A DNA stretch of 64,000 bases from Deltaproteobacteria bacterium (GTDB lineage: Bacteria > Desulfobacterota > GWC2-55-46 > UBA9637). The position numbers and the translations under genes were made by a program. The stretch is from the NCBI GenBank assembly GCA_030690165.1, contig JAUYHF010000033.1:31755-95754 (forward strand). The letters are read 5' to 3'. The notes beneath the pieces are model-generated. The model was given only the letters and a program-made list of their open reading frames with translations. It searched no databases and was not told the DNA's origin. Below, one piece after another: positions 8,720 through 18,097 of this stretch (the stretch's first letter is position 1; each line of letters opens with the position of its first letter).

Positions 8720-11700
8720 ATGTTAAGTAACAATACTGAAAAATCTTTACAGGAGATATTGCGTCAAATTCAACAAGGGAAAGTAGCACTGTTTCTTGGC
8801 GCTGGTGCTTCTCATTCCGCAGGAGGACCTACAGGGAAAAAACTTACCGAAATGATAAAAGAGAGGTTTTTAAATATCGACCAGTCCCTAAATGGTTTTA
8901 TTGAGGTTTGCCAGGATGTTATTGATACACCGCCTTATAATCGTAATGAGCTTGAGGAATTTATAAAAAGTAAGCTTGAATCTCTTCAGCCTACCATATC
9001 ACATGAAATAATGACAAAATATGATTGGGCAGCTATTTTTACCACGAACTTCGATGACCTTGTTGAGGTAGCATATAGGATAAATACCGAAGAACGGTTT
9101 AAACCTTGTCAGCCAATCTATTCAGAGAAGTTTCAGGTAAACCCTTCCGATAGAAGCAAAGTTTGTTTATTTAAAATAATGGGCTCTATAACAGCCACAG
9201 AAGGTGAGAGTGGCCGTATGGTATTGTCCAGAGCAGACTATAACCATGCTCTCATAAGAAGACGAAAGTACCTCGAGTTGCTTTCAGACTTTGTTAAATC
9301 TGGAACTACAATTTTCATGGGATATAGCTTTGGAGATCGTTTAGTTTTGGATATCATAGACGATTTAATCGAAATCTATGGTAAAGACAGGCTACCATGG
9401 AGTTATGCCCTCTTTGATCAATTACAACCAATGGATGAAAAGACGCAGCATATGTTTTCAAGTAGGAAGATAATTCCTTTGGAATATGGTTTTGATAATT
9501 TTTTTAAGTTTTTAGATAAGAACCACCAAATCCCTGCAGAAAAATATGTTGCTAAGAATGTGCGATTAAAACTGAAAGGACATACTCTGGAAATTAGCGA
9601 TGCCGATGAGAGACAATACGCAGAGTATTTTGAGATTTTAAACGAAGAAAAAATCTATCAGCAACTAGGTGAAAAAGATAGATTTTTTATGGGGACTAAC
9701 AAAAGCTGGGGGGCTTTTAGAGAGGACTGGGATTTCAAGCGAGACCTTTACATATCACCTAATTTCAAGCGAATATCTGGTGAAAAAGAATTCTCGAGAT
9801 GTCTTAAAGATAGGGTATTTGATGAACTCAAGAAACATGACATTGAAAATAATAAGGTGCTTTTGCTAACAGGGATGTCTGGGGTTGGCAAGACAATGAT
9901 GTTAAGGAGATTGGCATATGATGTATATAGAAGCGGTGAGGCACCTGTCATTATTGTTAGCTCATCTCGGATTAGTTTTGATTATAAATTAGTCGCAAGT
10001 TTAATAGAAAACCTGAACCATGAACTTAATCAGAAAATTCCTGAAGGCCAACACATACCTCCGATAAAGCCTGTTATTATAATTGATGACGCAGCTTCAC
10101 TCATCCGACATGTAAATCGTTTAAAGGATTACCTTACGTCAAGAGGCAGACCTGCTCTCATCATTGCTGCTGAGCGCAAGGGGGAATGGGATTTGATGTG
10201 GAAGACATTTCCATTCCAAATACCGAAAGAAAATATTTATGAATTAAGTGAACAATTGACTGATGATGAAAAGATTAAAATTATTGATCATCTTTATAAT
10301 TTGGGTTACATCCAAACAAAAGGAACATTTTGGGATGCTATCATTGACAGGGAGTTAGAAGATTCCTTTTTTGCTACGATATATACTTTAGTCCATCCTT
10401 CAAAAAAACCGTTGAATCTGATTATCCAAGACCAATATCAAAATCTAACTAATCTTACACAGAAAGCTTTTCAATATATATGCTGTTTCCATCAATTCAA
10501 TCTTCCAATGAACCTCGAACTTTTAGTCCGATCTTTAAAATGTACTTATGCCGATTTTAATAGCGATGTTATTGAGAAAGATGCTGCCAAAGTAATATTT
10601 GAAGAACAAGATGAAATTGGGAATCTTCTTTATCGCACTCACCACCGTATTATAGCCAAAAAAACAGTAGAATCATTCTTTGGTGACCCAGAAATGCAAA
10701 AAAATATCTTCTTAGAAATCTTCAAGGAAGCCATTTTAACAAATCGTAAGGAAAGGGAAATCTGTGAGAAACTTTTGGTTGAGCATATTGGACCAAATGC
10801 TAAGCCACAGATTCTTTCCCATGAACAACAAAGACAAATCTTTAGAACAATTTGTGAAAAGAATCCTGTTCGGAGTTTGGTACATCATTGGGGCGTGTTA
10901 GAAGTGGATGACCATCAACCTTTGGAAGCAGAAAGGTTATTGAAATGGGCTTTGGAAATACCACGAGATGATATTGAATCATATCGTGGTGAATCAGACC
11001 AAAATATTCTAACCTCTCTTGGTAGTCTTTATTCCCGTATGGGCATAGATTGCATCAAAAAAAGTAAAATGAAAGAAGCCGAAGAATATTTTGAAAAAGC
11101 TGAAGCATCCTTTCAAAACGCAAAACATGGAGAATTCCCAAATGCGTATGCCTATCATAGTCATGCGTATATGTGGTATTCGAGAGGGAATCAAACAGGA
11201 GATGAAGTAGAAAAAATAAATCATTATGCTAATGCCTTAGAAATCTTATCAATTGCAAAGGACAACTTGAATGAAGAGGAACTTCAACAAATTTATGAGT
11301 TAGAAACATTAATCTGGTCTCAAATTGGAGATGAAACAAGAATTGTCCAAAGCTTGGAAACCTTGCGAGATAAATTTAAAAGTGCACGCGGTTATTATCT
11401 AAACGCTGAGTTACTGTGGCGCAAGGCACAGGAGAAAGAAGGCGAAGAAAGAAAAAAGATTTTTGAGTTAGCAATGAGGAAAGTTGAAAAGGGACTCAAA
11501 GTTTTCCCTCAAGACGAACATTGCCTCCGTTTGCAGTGTAAATTATTAAAAGAACTATTGCCCGGTGATTTAAATGGGTATTACGAATCTCTGACGAAAT
11601 GGAAAACAGCAGCCACTATGCCAAATGCATGGCTTTTATATGAATTGGGAAGGACTGCCTTCATCTTAGGATATTATGACCATTCTAAAGACTTCTTTAA

Positions 11701-11983
11701 AGAATTAGAAACTGGCGTTGGGATGGGACATAAATTGCGTTCTCGTCCTCGGAATCCTATCCTTGATGAAAAAGAATATAAGAAAGAATTTGAGGGAAAT
11801 ATAGTAAAGATATTATCATCATATGAGGGATACATCCGATGTGAGACTCTACGAAGCTTAAGATATAATATTGCATTTCGTCCAATTGCCAGTAATTTTA
11901 CACCTTCTCCTGGAGATTCAGTAAAATTCCATATAGAGTTTAGCTATAGAGGACTAAGAGCAGAAAATGTAAGAAAAATATAA
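8720..11983 (+). CDS. SIR2-like/STAND NTPase/TPR protein, candidate anti-phage effector
   Basis: 1087 aa. Residues 20-260: SIR2-like NAD-binding fold with FLGAGAS (25-31), TTNFD (108-112) and GYSFGD (201-206). The position of the usual catalytic His (KxHG) reads KIMG at 152-155, so the His is replaced by Met. Residues 378-480: P-loop NTPase of STAND type, Walker A GMSGVGKT (385-392), Walker B IIIDDA (453-458). From about 770 to 960 there are TPR-like helical repeats (GSLYSRMGIDCIKKSKMKEA). The last 40 residues (PGDSVKFHIEFSYRGLRAENV) resemble the end of a cold-shock OB fold. The layout recalls Avs-type NLR-like defence proteins: the repeats sense, the STAND oligomerises, the SIR2 domain depletes NAD. 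ATG 8720 has AAGGAA upstream. The gene is visibly AT-richer than purD and purE. Function is inferred from architecture. Confidence 0.8.
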   Translation: MLSNNTEKSLQEILRQIQQGKVALFLGAGASHSAGGPTGKKLTEMIKERFLNIDQSLNGFIEVCQDVIDTPPYNRNELEEFIKSKLESLQPTISHEIMTKYDWAAIFTTNFDDLVEVAYRINTEERFKPCQPIYSEKFQVNPSDRSKVCLFKIMGSITATEGESGRMVLSRADYNHALIRRRKYLELLSDFVKSGTTIFMGYSFGDRLVLDIIDDLIEIYGKDRLPWSYALFDQLQPMDEKTQHMFSSRKIIPLEYGFDNFFKFLDKNHQIPAEKYVAKNVRLKLKGHTLEISDADERQYAEYFEILNEEKIYQQLGEKDRFFMGTNKSWGAFREDWDFKRDLYISPNFKRISGEKEFSRCLKDRVFDELKKHDIENNKVLLLTGMSGVGKTMMLRRLAYDVYRSGEAPVIIVSSSRISFDYKLVASLIENLNHELNQKIPEGQHIPPIKPVIIIDDAASLIRHVNRLKDYLTSRGRPALIIAAERKGEWDLMWKTFPFQIPKENIYELSEQLTDDEKIKIIDHLYNLGYIQTKGTFWDAIIDRELEDSFFATIYTLVHPSKKPLNLIIQDQYQNLTNLTQKAFQYICCFHQFNLPMNLELLVRSLKCTYADFNSDVIEKDAAKVIFEEQDEIGNLLYRTHHRIIAKKTVESFFGDPEMQKNIFLEIFKEAILTNRKEREICEKLLVEHIGPNAKPQILSHEQQRQIFRTICEKNPVRSLVHHWGVLEVDDHQPLEAERLLKWALEIPRDDIESYRGESDQNILTSLGSLYSRMGIDCIKKSKMKEAEEYFEKAEASFQNAKHGEFPNAYAYHSHAYMWYSRGNQTGDEVEKINHYANALEILSIAKDNLNEEELQQIYELETLIWSQIGDETRIVQSLETLRDKFKSARGYYLNAELLWRKAQEKEGEERKKIFELAMRKVEKGLKVFPQDEHCLRLQCKLLKELLPGDLNGYYESLTKWKTAATMPNAWLLYELGRTAFILGYYDHSKDFFKELETGVGMGHKLRSRPRNPILDEKEYKKEFEGNIVKILSSYEGYIRCETLRSLRYNIAFRPIASNFTPSPGDSVKFHIEFSYRGLRAENVRKI

Positions 11984-12077
11984 GTAAAATGGGTAAATGA
12001 AAGGTAAATGGGACAAAGGCCTCACCCTTCTCAAGCACTCAGAACCGTTCTTCACAATCGCACCCTGAGAGAATGGA

Positions 12078-12362
12078 ATGTCAAGGATACAAAAGATTAG
12101 GCAGAGGATTAGTGATAAGGACTATTACATTTCATCACATGCAGAAGATGAAATGCTTGATGATAAAATAGAGAGAGTTGATATAGAGAATGCCGTTCTT
12201 AAAGGAAGGATTGAAAAGAAACTAACAGAGGACATAAGGGGCGTAAGATATAGAATTGAAGGGCCTGCCAGAGATGGCAGAAAACTTCATGTTATTTGTA
12301 GACAAAAAGACGACGGAAATCTTATTATAATAACAGCATATGCTTTAACGGAGGGAATATGA
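12078..12362 (+). CDS. DUF4258 protein, probable toxin of a toxin-antitoxin pair
   Basis: 94 aa. YYISSHAEDEM near residues 16-26 and the C-terminal VICRQKDDGNLIIITAY match the DUF4258 family, which has a RelE/MqsR-like fold and is often paired with YgiT-type antitoxins. The stop overlaps the start of the next gene as ATGA. It sits in the accessory block between purD and purE. Toxicity is inferred from family and pairing only. Confidence 0.75.
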   Translation: MSRIQKIRQRISDKDYYISSHAEDEMLDDKIERVDIENAVLKGRIEKKLTEDIRGVRYRIEGPARDGRKLHVICRQKDDGNLIIITAYALTEGI

Positions 12363-12580
12363 TTTGTGAATTCTGTGGAGGACAAACAGCAACGAAGAAG
12401 GTTAAAAGGCAACACTGGCTCCATAACAAACTGTATATAGTTGAAAATGTAGAGGCAGAGGTCTGTTCTGAATGCGGCGAGCGCTATTTTCATGCCAAAG
12501 TCCTTGAAGAGATAGACTATCTTCTTGAAAAAGAACATGTTGTCAAAGAACAAATAAATGTAGAAGTTGTTAGCCTATAA
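12359..12580 (+). CDS. YgiT-type zinc-finger protein, probable antitoxin
   Basis: 73 aa. CEFCGG at residues 3-8 and CSECGE at about 37-42 form the YgiT/MqsA N-terminal zinc finger; the tail (YFHAKVLEEIDYLLEK) is the usual helical region. It lacks the C-terminal HTH of full MqsA. It overlaps the DUF4258 gene by four bases, so the two are translationally coupled. Confidence 0.8.
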   Translation: MICEFCGGQTATKKVKRQHWLHNKLYIVENVEAEVCSECGERYFHAKVLEEIDYLLEKEHVVKEQINVEVVSL

Positions 12581-12618
12581 AAATAGAGTAGAAAAAAACT
12601 CCATGCTCCGGAGGCGCT

Positions 12619-13140
12619 ATGGCAAAACCTTTAGTTGGCATATTAATGGGTAGCGATTCAGACCTTCCTGTCATGGAAGAGGCTGTAAAGGTGTTAAAGG
12701 ATTTTGATATACCGTATGAAATCACAATTTCATCTGCCCATCGTTCACCAAAAAGAACTTCGGATTATGCAAAAAGCGCGGCAGACAGGGGTATCAAGGT
12801 TATTATTGCAGGCGCAGGAAGAGCAGCGCACCTTGCAGGATTTATAGCAGCAGAGACAATATTGCCTGTTATTGGCGTACCCATAGATTCATCTTCTTTA
12901 AAAGGTATGGATGCGCTTCTATCCACTGTCCAGATGCCTGGGGGTGTGCCTGTTGCAGCAATGGCAATCGGCAAGGCAGGGGCAAAGAATGCAGGGATAT
13001 TTGCGGCGCAGATACTTGCTACGGCTGATAAAGGGCTGCATGAAAAACTTAAGGCATACAAAGAAAAACAGGCAAGCGCGGTGGAGAAAAAGGCAAAAAA
13101 ACTCAACTCCTCGATTAAAGATTTCGGGGACAAGCTATGA
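12619..13140 (+). CDS. purE: N5-carboxyaminoimidazole ribonucleotide mutase PurE
   Basis: 173 aa, slightly longer than usual because of a Lys-rich tail. It moves the carboxyl group of N5-CAIR to give CAIR. MGSDSDLPVMEEA and SAHRSP are the nucleotide and catalytic signatures. CGGAGGCG gives the ribosome site. Its stop overlaps the tsaC start by four bases (ATGA). Confidence 0.96.
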   Translation: MAKPLVGILMGSDSDLPVMEEAVKVLKDFDIPYEITISSAHRSPKRTSDYAKSAADRGIKVIIAGAGRAAHLAGFIAAETILPVIGVPIDSSSLKGMDALLSTVQMPGGVPVAAMAIGKAGAKNAGIFAAQILATADKGLHEKLKAYKEKQASAVEKKAKKLNSSIKDFGDKL

Positions 13141-13772
13141 CCATCTTTTTTAAAGGAGCCGACGTATTACTCAACGGTTCAGCTCAGAAGCAGATTCCGG
13201 ATATTTTTAAAAGAGGCGGAGTAATTGTATATCCCACAGAAACCTTTTACGGCCTTGGGGTTGACCCTTTTAATGAGGCTGCGGTAAATAAACTTTTTAA
13301 ATTAAAAGCCCGCGACCCTGACAAACCGATATCAATCCTGATTAAAGATGAAAAGATGCTTCTGGAGCTTGTTGAAGAAATCCCGTCATCCGCAGAAATA
13401 TTGAGAAAAAAATTCTGGCCGGGGCCTTTGACAATTATATTCAAGGCAAAAAAATTAATTCCATCCGTTATTACTGGAAACACAGGCAAAATAGCCGTTA
13501 GAATATCCAGTAACCCTATAACTCAAAAACTTCTTGAAATAATAGATTCTCCTATTACAACAACCAGCGCTAATCCATCGGGCAAAAAAAGTCCAGTAAC
13601 AGCAGATGAGGTTGCAGGCTATTTTGGAGATAAAATAGACCTGATAATTGATGGCGGCCTGTTATCCGGTAAACTCGGCTCAACGATTGTAGATGCGACA
13701 GAAGAAAAATTGAAAGTAATAAGAGAAGGTGAAATCCCTGTAAAGACCGTATTAGCGTCGGTTCAACAATAA
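13137..13772 (+). CDS. tsaC: L-threonylcarbamoyladenylate synthase (Sua5/YciO/YrdC)
   Basis: 211 aa, YrdC domain only. It makes threonylcarbamoyl-AMP for t6A37 of ANN-decoding tRNAs. GGVIVYPTETFYGLGVDP lies near residues 27-45 and KARDPDKPISILI is the ATP/bicarbonate region; TTSANPSGKKSP is the SxNxSG segment. It is translationally coupled to purE. Confidence 0.93.
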   Translation: MTIFFKGADVLLNGSAQKQIPDIFKRGGVIVYPTETFYGLGVDPFNEAAVNKLFKLKARDPDKPISILIKDEKMLLELVEEIPSSAEILRKKFWPGPLTIIFKAKKLIPSVITGNTGKIAVRISSNPITQKLLEIIDSPITTTSANPSGKKSPVTADEVAGYFGDKIDLIIDGGLLSGKLGSTIVDATEEKLKVIREGEIPVKTVLASVQQ

Positions 13773-13940
13773 AGCGCACCGCTTGGGAAAGCAGAAAGGA
13801 TATCCTGATCAGATGGCGCTTGCCTAAAGGGACTGATTTCAGTAAGATTAGCGATGTGCAGATAACAGAGATATAATCATCGCTCTTAAACAATCGCCCC
13901 AGGAAATGGATAGGGGTTAAATTCACCACTGGAGGTATGA

Positions 13941-15188
13941 ATGACCAATAATAATTCCTTTCAAGAAGTTCTGGACAGACTTGAGAAGGTAAATAAACAT
14001 CTCAATCTCCCCCCCGCAATCTACAACAGGCTGCGCTGCCCCCGACGTTCTCTGATAGTCTCCCTCCCTGTTAGGATGGACAATGGAGAGGTCAGATATT
14101 TTGAAGGCTACAGGGTGCATTATAACACTGCCAGAGGCCCTGCCAAAGGCGGTATAAGATACCATCCTAATGTTACGCTAAATGAAATAATAACCCTTGC
14201 TGCGCTTATGACATGGAAATGCGCGGTTGTAGACGTACCGTTCGGGGGCGCTAAAGGCGGCGTTGCCTGCGACACCACAAAAATGAGCCGCGACGAGATA
14301 AAACATTTGACCCGCAGGTATACATACGAAATAGCGATGCTGATAGGTCCTGAGTCTGACATACCCGCGCCTGATATGTATACAAACGAACAGGTAATGG
14401 CATGGATAATGGATACCTACAGCACAATAAAAGGATACTCTGTGCCGGGTGTTGTTACAGGAAAACCTGTTTGTATCGGAGGCTCTCTGGGTAGAAAGAC
14501 CGCCACCTCCCAGGGTCTTGTAACTGTGCTGCTGGAGGCTGTCAAACATCTTGGGCTTCCGCAGACAGGTCTTACAATTTCTATAATAGGCTTTGGCAAT
14601 GTGGGAGCAGCAGCAGCAGACATACTATATGAAAAGGGGATGCGCATAGTGGGCCTAGCAGATTCCAAAGCCGCTATCTATAATCCCAAGGGACTGGATA
14701 TAAACGCTGTGAAAAAACATAAGTCTGATAAAAAATATCTTGCGGGCTTCAAAGGCGCAGATGAGATTTCTGTGGATGAGTTGGTCGGCCTTAAGTGCGA
14801 TGTGCTGATCCCTGCTGCACTGGAAGGCCAGATAAACTCAAAAAATGCAAACAATGTTAAAGCCAAAATCATTGCAGAAGGCGCTAATGACCCGACAACC
14901 CGGGAGGCAGATACAGTACTGAATGAAAAGGGTGTGTTTATACTCCCCGATATCTTGGCCAATGCTGGAGGCGTTGTTGTCTCATACTTTGAATGGGTAC
15001 AGGATATACAACGGTTTTTTTGGCAGGAAGACGAGATACAAAAAAAATTAGATGGGATTATGATTAAAGCCTTTAAACATGTGCTGGCAATATCTCAGGA
15101 TAAAAAAGTAGATATGCGAACGGCTGCAATGATTCTGGGGGTTGGCCGGGTAGCTGAAGCCAGCGCGGTAAGAGGTTTGTATCCCTGA
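13941..15188 (+). CDS. gdhA: Glutamate dehydrogenase (Glu/Leu/Phe/Val family)
   Basis: 415 aa, typical of hexameric GDH. It interconverts 2-oxoglutarate plus ammonium and glutamate. GPAKGGIRYHP and PFGGAKGGV (catalytic Lys) lie near residues 60-105, the Rossmann GFGNVG near 215, and the C-terminus (KKVDMRTAAMILGVGRVAEA) is conserved. TGGAGGTATGA gives the ribosome site. The 168-bp spacer before it shows no clear promoter. The product connects with korDABC (2-oxoglutarate) and the amtB-glnB ammonium genes in this window. Confidence 0.94.
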   Translation: MTNNNSFQEVLDRLEKVNKHLNLPPAIYNRLRCPRRSLIVSLPVRMDNGEVRYFEGYRVHYNTARGPAKGGIRYHPNVTLNEIITLAALMTWKCAVVDVPFGGAKGGVACDTTKMSRDEIKHLTRRYTYEIAMLIGPESDIPAPDMYTNEQVMAWIMDTYSTIKGYSVPGVVTGKPVCIGGSLGRKTATSQGLVTVLLEAVKHLGLPQTGLTISIIGFGNVGAAAADILYEKGMRIVGLADSKAAIYNPKGLDINAVKKHKSDKKYLAGFKGADEISVDELVGLKCDVLIPAALEGQINSKNANNVKAKIIAEGANDPTTREADTVLNEKGVFILPDILANAGGVVVSYFEWVQDIQRFFWQEDEIQKKLDGIMIKAFKHVLAISQDKKVDMRTAAMILGVGRVAEASAVRGLYP

Positions 15189-15288
15189 TTCACGTTGACA
15201 AAATACAGATGATAAAATACCTCTTGAAAAGTTAAAATAACTCTGCTAAATTTGTCATCTTCTTCTTCACTAAACTTGCCCCTGATTG

Positions 15289-15311
15289 CCCCCGACAGAA
15301 TCTATCGGGGG
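15289..15311. repeat. CCCCCGA/TCGGGGG hairpin upstream of dnaA
   Basis: CCCCCGA (15289-15295) pairs with TCGGGGG (15305-15311) across a nine-base loop. The following bases are not a U-tract. It resembles the hairpin at 477-497. Confidence 0.5.
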
Positions 15312-15328
15312 GTACCAATGGCAGGTAG

Positions 15329-15360
15329 TTATCAACAGGTGTTGATAATGTTGTGGGTAA
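15329..15360. promoter_or_regulatory. DnaA-box cluster upstream of dnaA
   Basis: TTATCAACA (15329-15337) and its exact inverse TGTTGATAA (15340-15348) face each other across GG. TGTGGGTAA follows at 15352-15360. All three are near-consensus DnaA boxes within 32 bp, ending 21 bp before the dnaA start. They suit DnaA autoregulation and possibly the upstream half of a bipartite origin. Confidence 0.75.
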
Positions 15361-15381
15361 TTTTCTTTGGGTGTTTTTACT

Positions 15382-16728
15382 ATGAGTACAATTGACATCT
15401 GGAAAAAATGTCTTGAGGCTGTTAAGGGCCAAATACCCGGTCAGCATTTTAATACATGGTTTAAGCCTATAAGTGTAGCAGGTATCAATGAAACCTCTTT
15501 AGAATTGGAGGTTCCCAACCGCTTTTTTCTGGAATGGCTGAAGGACCATTATCTCCCTCTTATACAAGAGGCCATTACAAAAACAAGTCAGAGGGAATAT
15601 TCTATCGTATGGCGTATAGGAAAAGTATCGACGCAACGTACCTCCATACCTGTTTCAACCGCCCTTTCACAAACATCTGCTGTCGCTGAAAGAGTTCTGA
15701 CAAACACAGGTTTTAACCCGTATTATACCTTTGAAAATTTTGTTGTGGGAAAAGATAATCAACTTGCCCACGCAGCGTGTACTGCTGTGGCTAATCAATT
15801 TTCCAATAAATATAATCCTCTTTTTGTATACGGCGGGGTTGGGTTGGGGAAAACTCATCTCCTCCAGGCTATTGGACATAATGTCCTTCAAAGAACTAAC
15901 TCCACCAAGATATGCTACTATACATCTGAAGGATTTATGAATGAGTTTGTAAGCGCGATGCAGCGCGGTAAGATGGATGATTTTAGAAATAGGTTCAGGC
16001 GGTCAGATCTCCTCCTTATAGATGATGTCCAGTTTTGGGCAGGAGGCAAGGGGAGAACCCAGGAGGAATTCTTTCATACCTTTAACGCCCTCTATGAGGC
16101 ACATAAGCAAATTGTAATTACCAGCGATAAATACCCGAAAGATCTTGATGGCCTGGAGGAAAGGCTCAGGAGCCGTTTTGAGATGGGTTTAATTGTTGAT
16201 ATCCAGCCCCCTGATATGGAAACAAAAATGGCCATTCTGCAAAAAAAAGCAGTGTTGGAATCCGTCGTCCTTCCTGATGATGTCACCCGTTTTTTGGCAT
16301 CTCTTGGCAGCTCCAATATCAGGGAGTTAGAGGGTTATCTTGCCAGGACAATCGCGGTATCTTCATTATCAAGCAAAGAGATTACTCTGTCTATGGTTAA
16401 GGATACTCTCAAAGATATAATGAAGGACAATAAAATAAAGGTTATAACTATTGACATGGTTCAAAAGGCTGTGGCTTCATTTTTTAATATAAGTGTGGCT
16501 GACCTAAAATCCAAAAGAAGACTGAGAAATTTTGTTGTGCCGAGACAAATAGCAATGTATTTTGCAAGGGAGTGTTGTAAATCTTCATTCCCTGAGATAG
16601 GAACCGCCTTTGGTAATAAAGATCATTCCACAGTTATCCATGCCGTCAATAGGATAAAAAAGCTAATAGAAAAAGACCCTGAGCAGAGAAGGGTTGTCCG
16701 TTCTATAAAAGATATTATAAATAAATGA
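15382..16728 (+). CDS. dnaA: Chromosomal replication initiator DnaA
   Basis: 448 aa. Domain I (IDIWKKCLEAVKGQIPGQHFNTWFKPI) starts the protein. Domain III AAA+ has GGVGLGKTHLLQAIG, LLIDDVQFWAGG and sensor segments. Domain IV has the DnaA-box-binding signature FGNKDHSTVIHAV near the end. Linker domain II is short. ATG 15382 is chosen over the in-frame TTG 15367 because the latter adds only MGVFT. Adjacent DnaA boxes and the downstream dnaN mark the origin region. Confidence 0.97.
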   Translation: MSTIDIWKKCLEAVKGQIPGQHFNTWFKPISVAGINETSLELEVPNRFFLEWLKDHYLPLIQEAITKTSQREYSIVWRIGKVSTQRTSIPVSTALSQTSAVAERVLTNTGFNPYYTFENFVVGKDNQLAHAACTAVANQFSNKYNPLFVYGGVGLGKTHLLQAIGHNVLQRTNSTKICYYTSEGFMNEFVSAMQRGKMDDFRNRFRRSDLLLIDDVQFWAGGKGRTQEEFFHTFNALYEAHKQIVITSDKYPKDLDGLEERLRSRFEMGLIVDIQPPDMETKMAILQKKAVLESVVLPDDVTRFLASLGSSNIRELEGYLARTIAVSSLSSKEITLSMVKDTLKDIMKDNKIKVITIDMVQKAVASFFNISVADLKSKRRLRNFVVPRQIAMYFARECCKSSFPEIGTAFGNKDHSTVIHAVNRIKKLIEKDPEQRRVVRSIKDIINK

Positions 16729-16962
16729 TAATAAATTGTGGAAATGGTGGTGTTTTATTGTGGATTTAAGTTTGTTTTTTTATAATAATGTTTTATTGGT
16801 TGTGTTTTTGTTGATAAGTTTTATTGTTTTCCATATATTAATAGTGGTGGATTGTTAATAAATTTTATATACTTATGTTTTTTTCCACAAAAATGGCTGC
16901 TCTATAACTACTACTAATTTAAATATATTTAATAAAGATATAAAAACAAAAGGAGACTTATT
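16729..16962. promoter_or_regulatory. oriC: Candidate oriC between dnaA and dnaN (DnaA boxes, DnaA-trio, AT-rich unwinding region)
   Basis: Very AT-rich 234-bp spacer. Box-like sites: TGTGGAAAT 16737-16745, TGTGGATTT 16759-16767, TGTTGATAA 16809-16817, and TTTTCCACA 16881-16889 (minus strand TGTGGAAAA). On the minus strand TAGTAGTAGTTATAG (16916-16902) is a run of five DnaA-trio-like triplets, followed by a short GC-richer segment (AGCAGCC) and then the last box. That is the order described for basal origin-unwinding systems. The adjoining 16917-16955 is almost pure A/T. Sequence evidence only. Confidence 0.7.
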
Positions 16963-18063
16963 ATGAAATTTCAAATTGAAAAACCTATATTTTTAAAAGC
17001 GCTTCAGCGGGTTCAGGGAATCGTTGAAAAAAGGAATACTATGCCAATATTAGCCAATATACTAATAAAGGCACAGCATGGAAAGATTGAAATAATGGCA
17101 ACCGATCTTGAAGTGTCAATTAAAGATTTATGCGATGTAGTGGTAATAAAAGAGGGGAATGCGACAATAAACGCAAGAAAACTTTTTGAAATAATAAAAG
17201 AGGCCCCGGAAGACAAAATAGATATAGCAGATGAAGACGGCGGAAAAATAACCATAAAAAGTGGAAAGGCTAAATTTAATATAGTTGGTCTGCCTGTAGA
17301 AGAATTTCCATCTTTTCCTGTTTATGACGAAGGAGGGTTTTTTAGAGCGGCGCCGGAAACATTAAAGGAAATGATAGAAAAGACGGTCTTTGCCTCTTCC
17401 ACAGATGAGACACGATATAATATAAACGGTGTGTTTGTGGAAAAAGATGGGACAAAGATAAGAATGGTGGCAACAGACGGCCACCGCCTGGCTGTAATAG
17501 AAAAAAACAGTGAGTGGCCGGAGCTTAATAAAGGGGTTATACTGCCGCGAAAGGGAATTTTAGAGTTAAAGAAATTCCTTGATGACGCAGTGGAGGGGGC
17601 TTTCTCCTTGGCCTTTACAGTTAATAGTATGATTGTGAAAAAAGACTCTACTGTTTTAGTTATACGACTTATAGATGGAGAATTCCCTGATTATAAACAG
17701 GTTATACCAAAGGGTAACGACAGTAAGGTAAAATTGGGGAGAGTGGATTTTTTAAGTTCTTTAAGAAGGGTTTCCCTGCTCTCTATGGAAAAGGGAAGAG
17801 GTGTTAAATTCGGTTTGTCAAAAGGAAAGTTGGAGCTTTCTTCTAATAATCCTGATGTCGGGGAGGCAAGGGAAGAGATAGGTGTGGACTATAAGAACGA
17901 TGGGTTGGAGATTGGTTTTAATGCCACATATATGATGGAGGCTTTAGGGGTTATTGGAGGGGATGAAATTGTCCTTGAGCTTAAAGACCGTGAAAGTCCG
18001 GCCATGTTGAAATCAGCCATCCCAAATGGTTATGTGTATGTTATCATGCCCATGAGAATTTAA
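16963..18063 (+). CDS. dnaN: DNA polymerase III beta sliding clamp DnaN
   Basis: 366 aa, family length. It forms the dimeric ring that tethers DNA polymerase III. Three clamp domains follow in tandem; [15 protein letters not shown] near residue 25, TDGHRLAV near 175 and the C-terminal [10 protein letters not shown] are characteristic. AGGAGAC precedes the ATG. It directly follows the candidate origin. Confidence 0.97.
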   Translation: MKFQIEKPIFLKALQRVQGIVEKRNTMPILANILIKAQHGKIEIMATDLEVSIKDLCDVVVIKEGNATINARKLFEIIKEAPEDKIDIADEDGGKITIKSGKAKFNIVGLPVEEFPSFPVYDEGGFFRAAPETLKEMIEKTVFASSTDETRYNINGVFVEKDGTKIRMVATDGHRLAVIEKNSEWPELNKGVILPRKGILELKKFLDDAVEGAFSLAFTVNSMIVKKDSTVLVIRLIDGEFPDYKQVIPKGNDSKVKLGRVDFLSSLRRVSLLSMEKGRGVKFGLSKGKLELSSNNPDVGEAREEIGVDYKNDGLEIGFNATYMMEALGVIGGDEIVLELKDRESPAMLKSAIPNGYVYVIMPMRI

Positions 18064-18097
18064 GCAATACGTTATACCTAAAAAACAGGGAGGATAT

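Noticed and set aside
8720..11983. Assignment as DSR2 or ThsA
   Set aside because: DSR2 has no STAND P-loop and ThsA lacks TPR repeats; the order here is SIR2-STAND-TPR.
15289..15311. Hairpin considered as terminator of gdhA
   Set aside because: No U-run follows, and the same kind of hairpin occurs inside a gene at 477-497.
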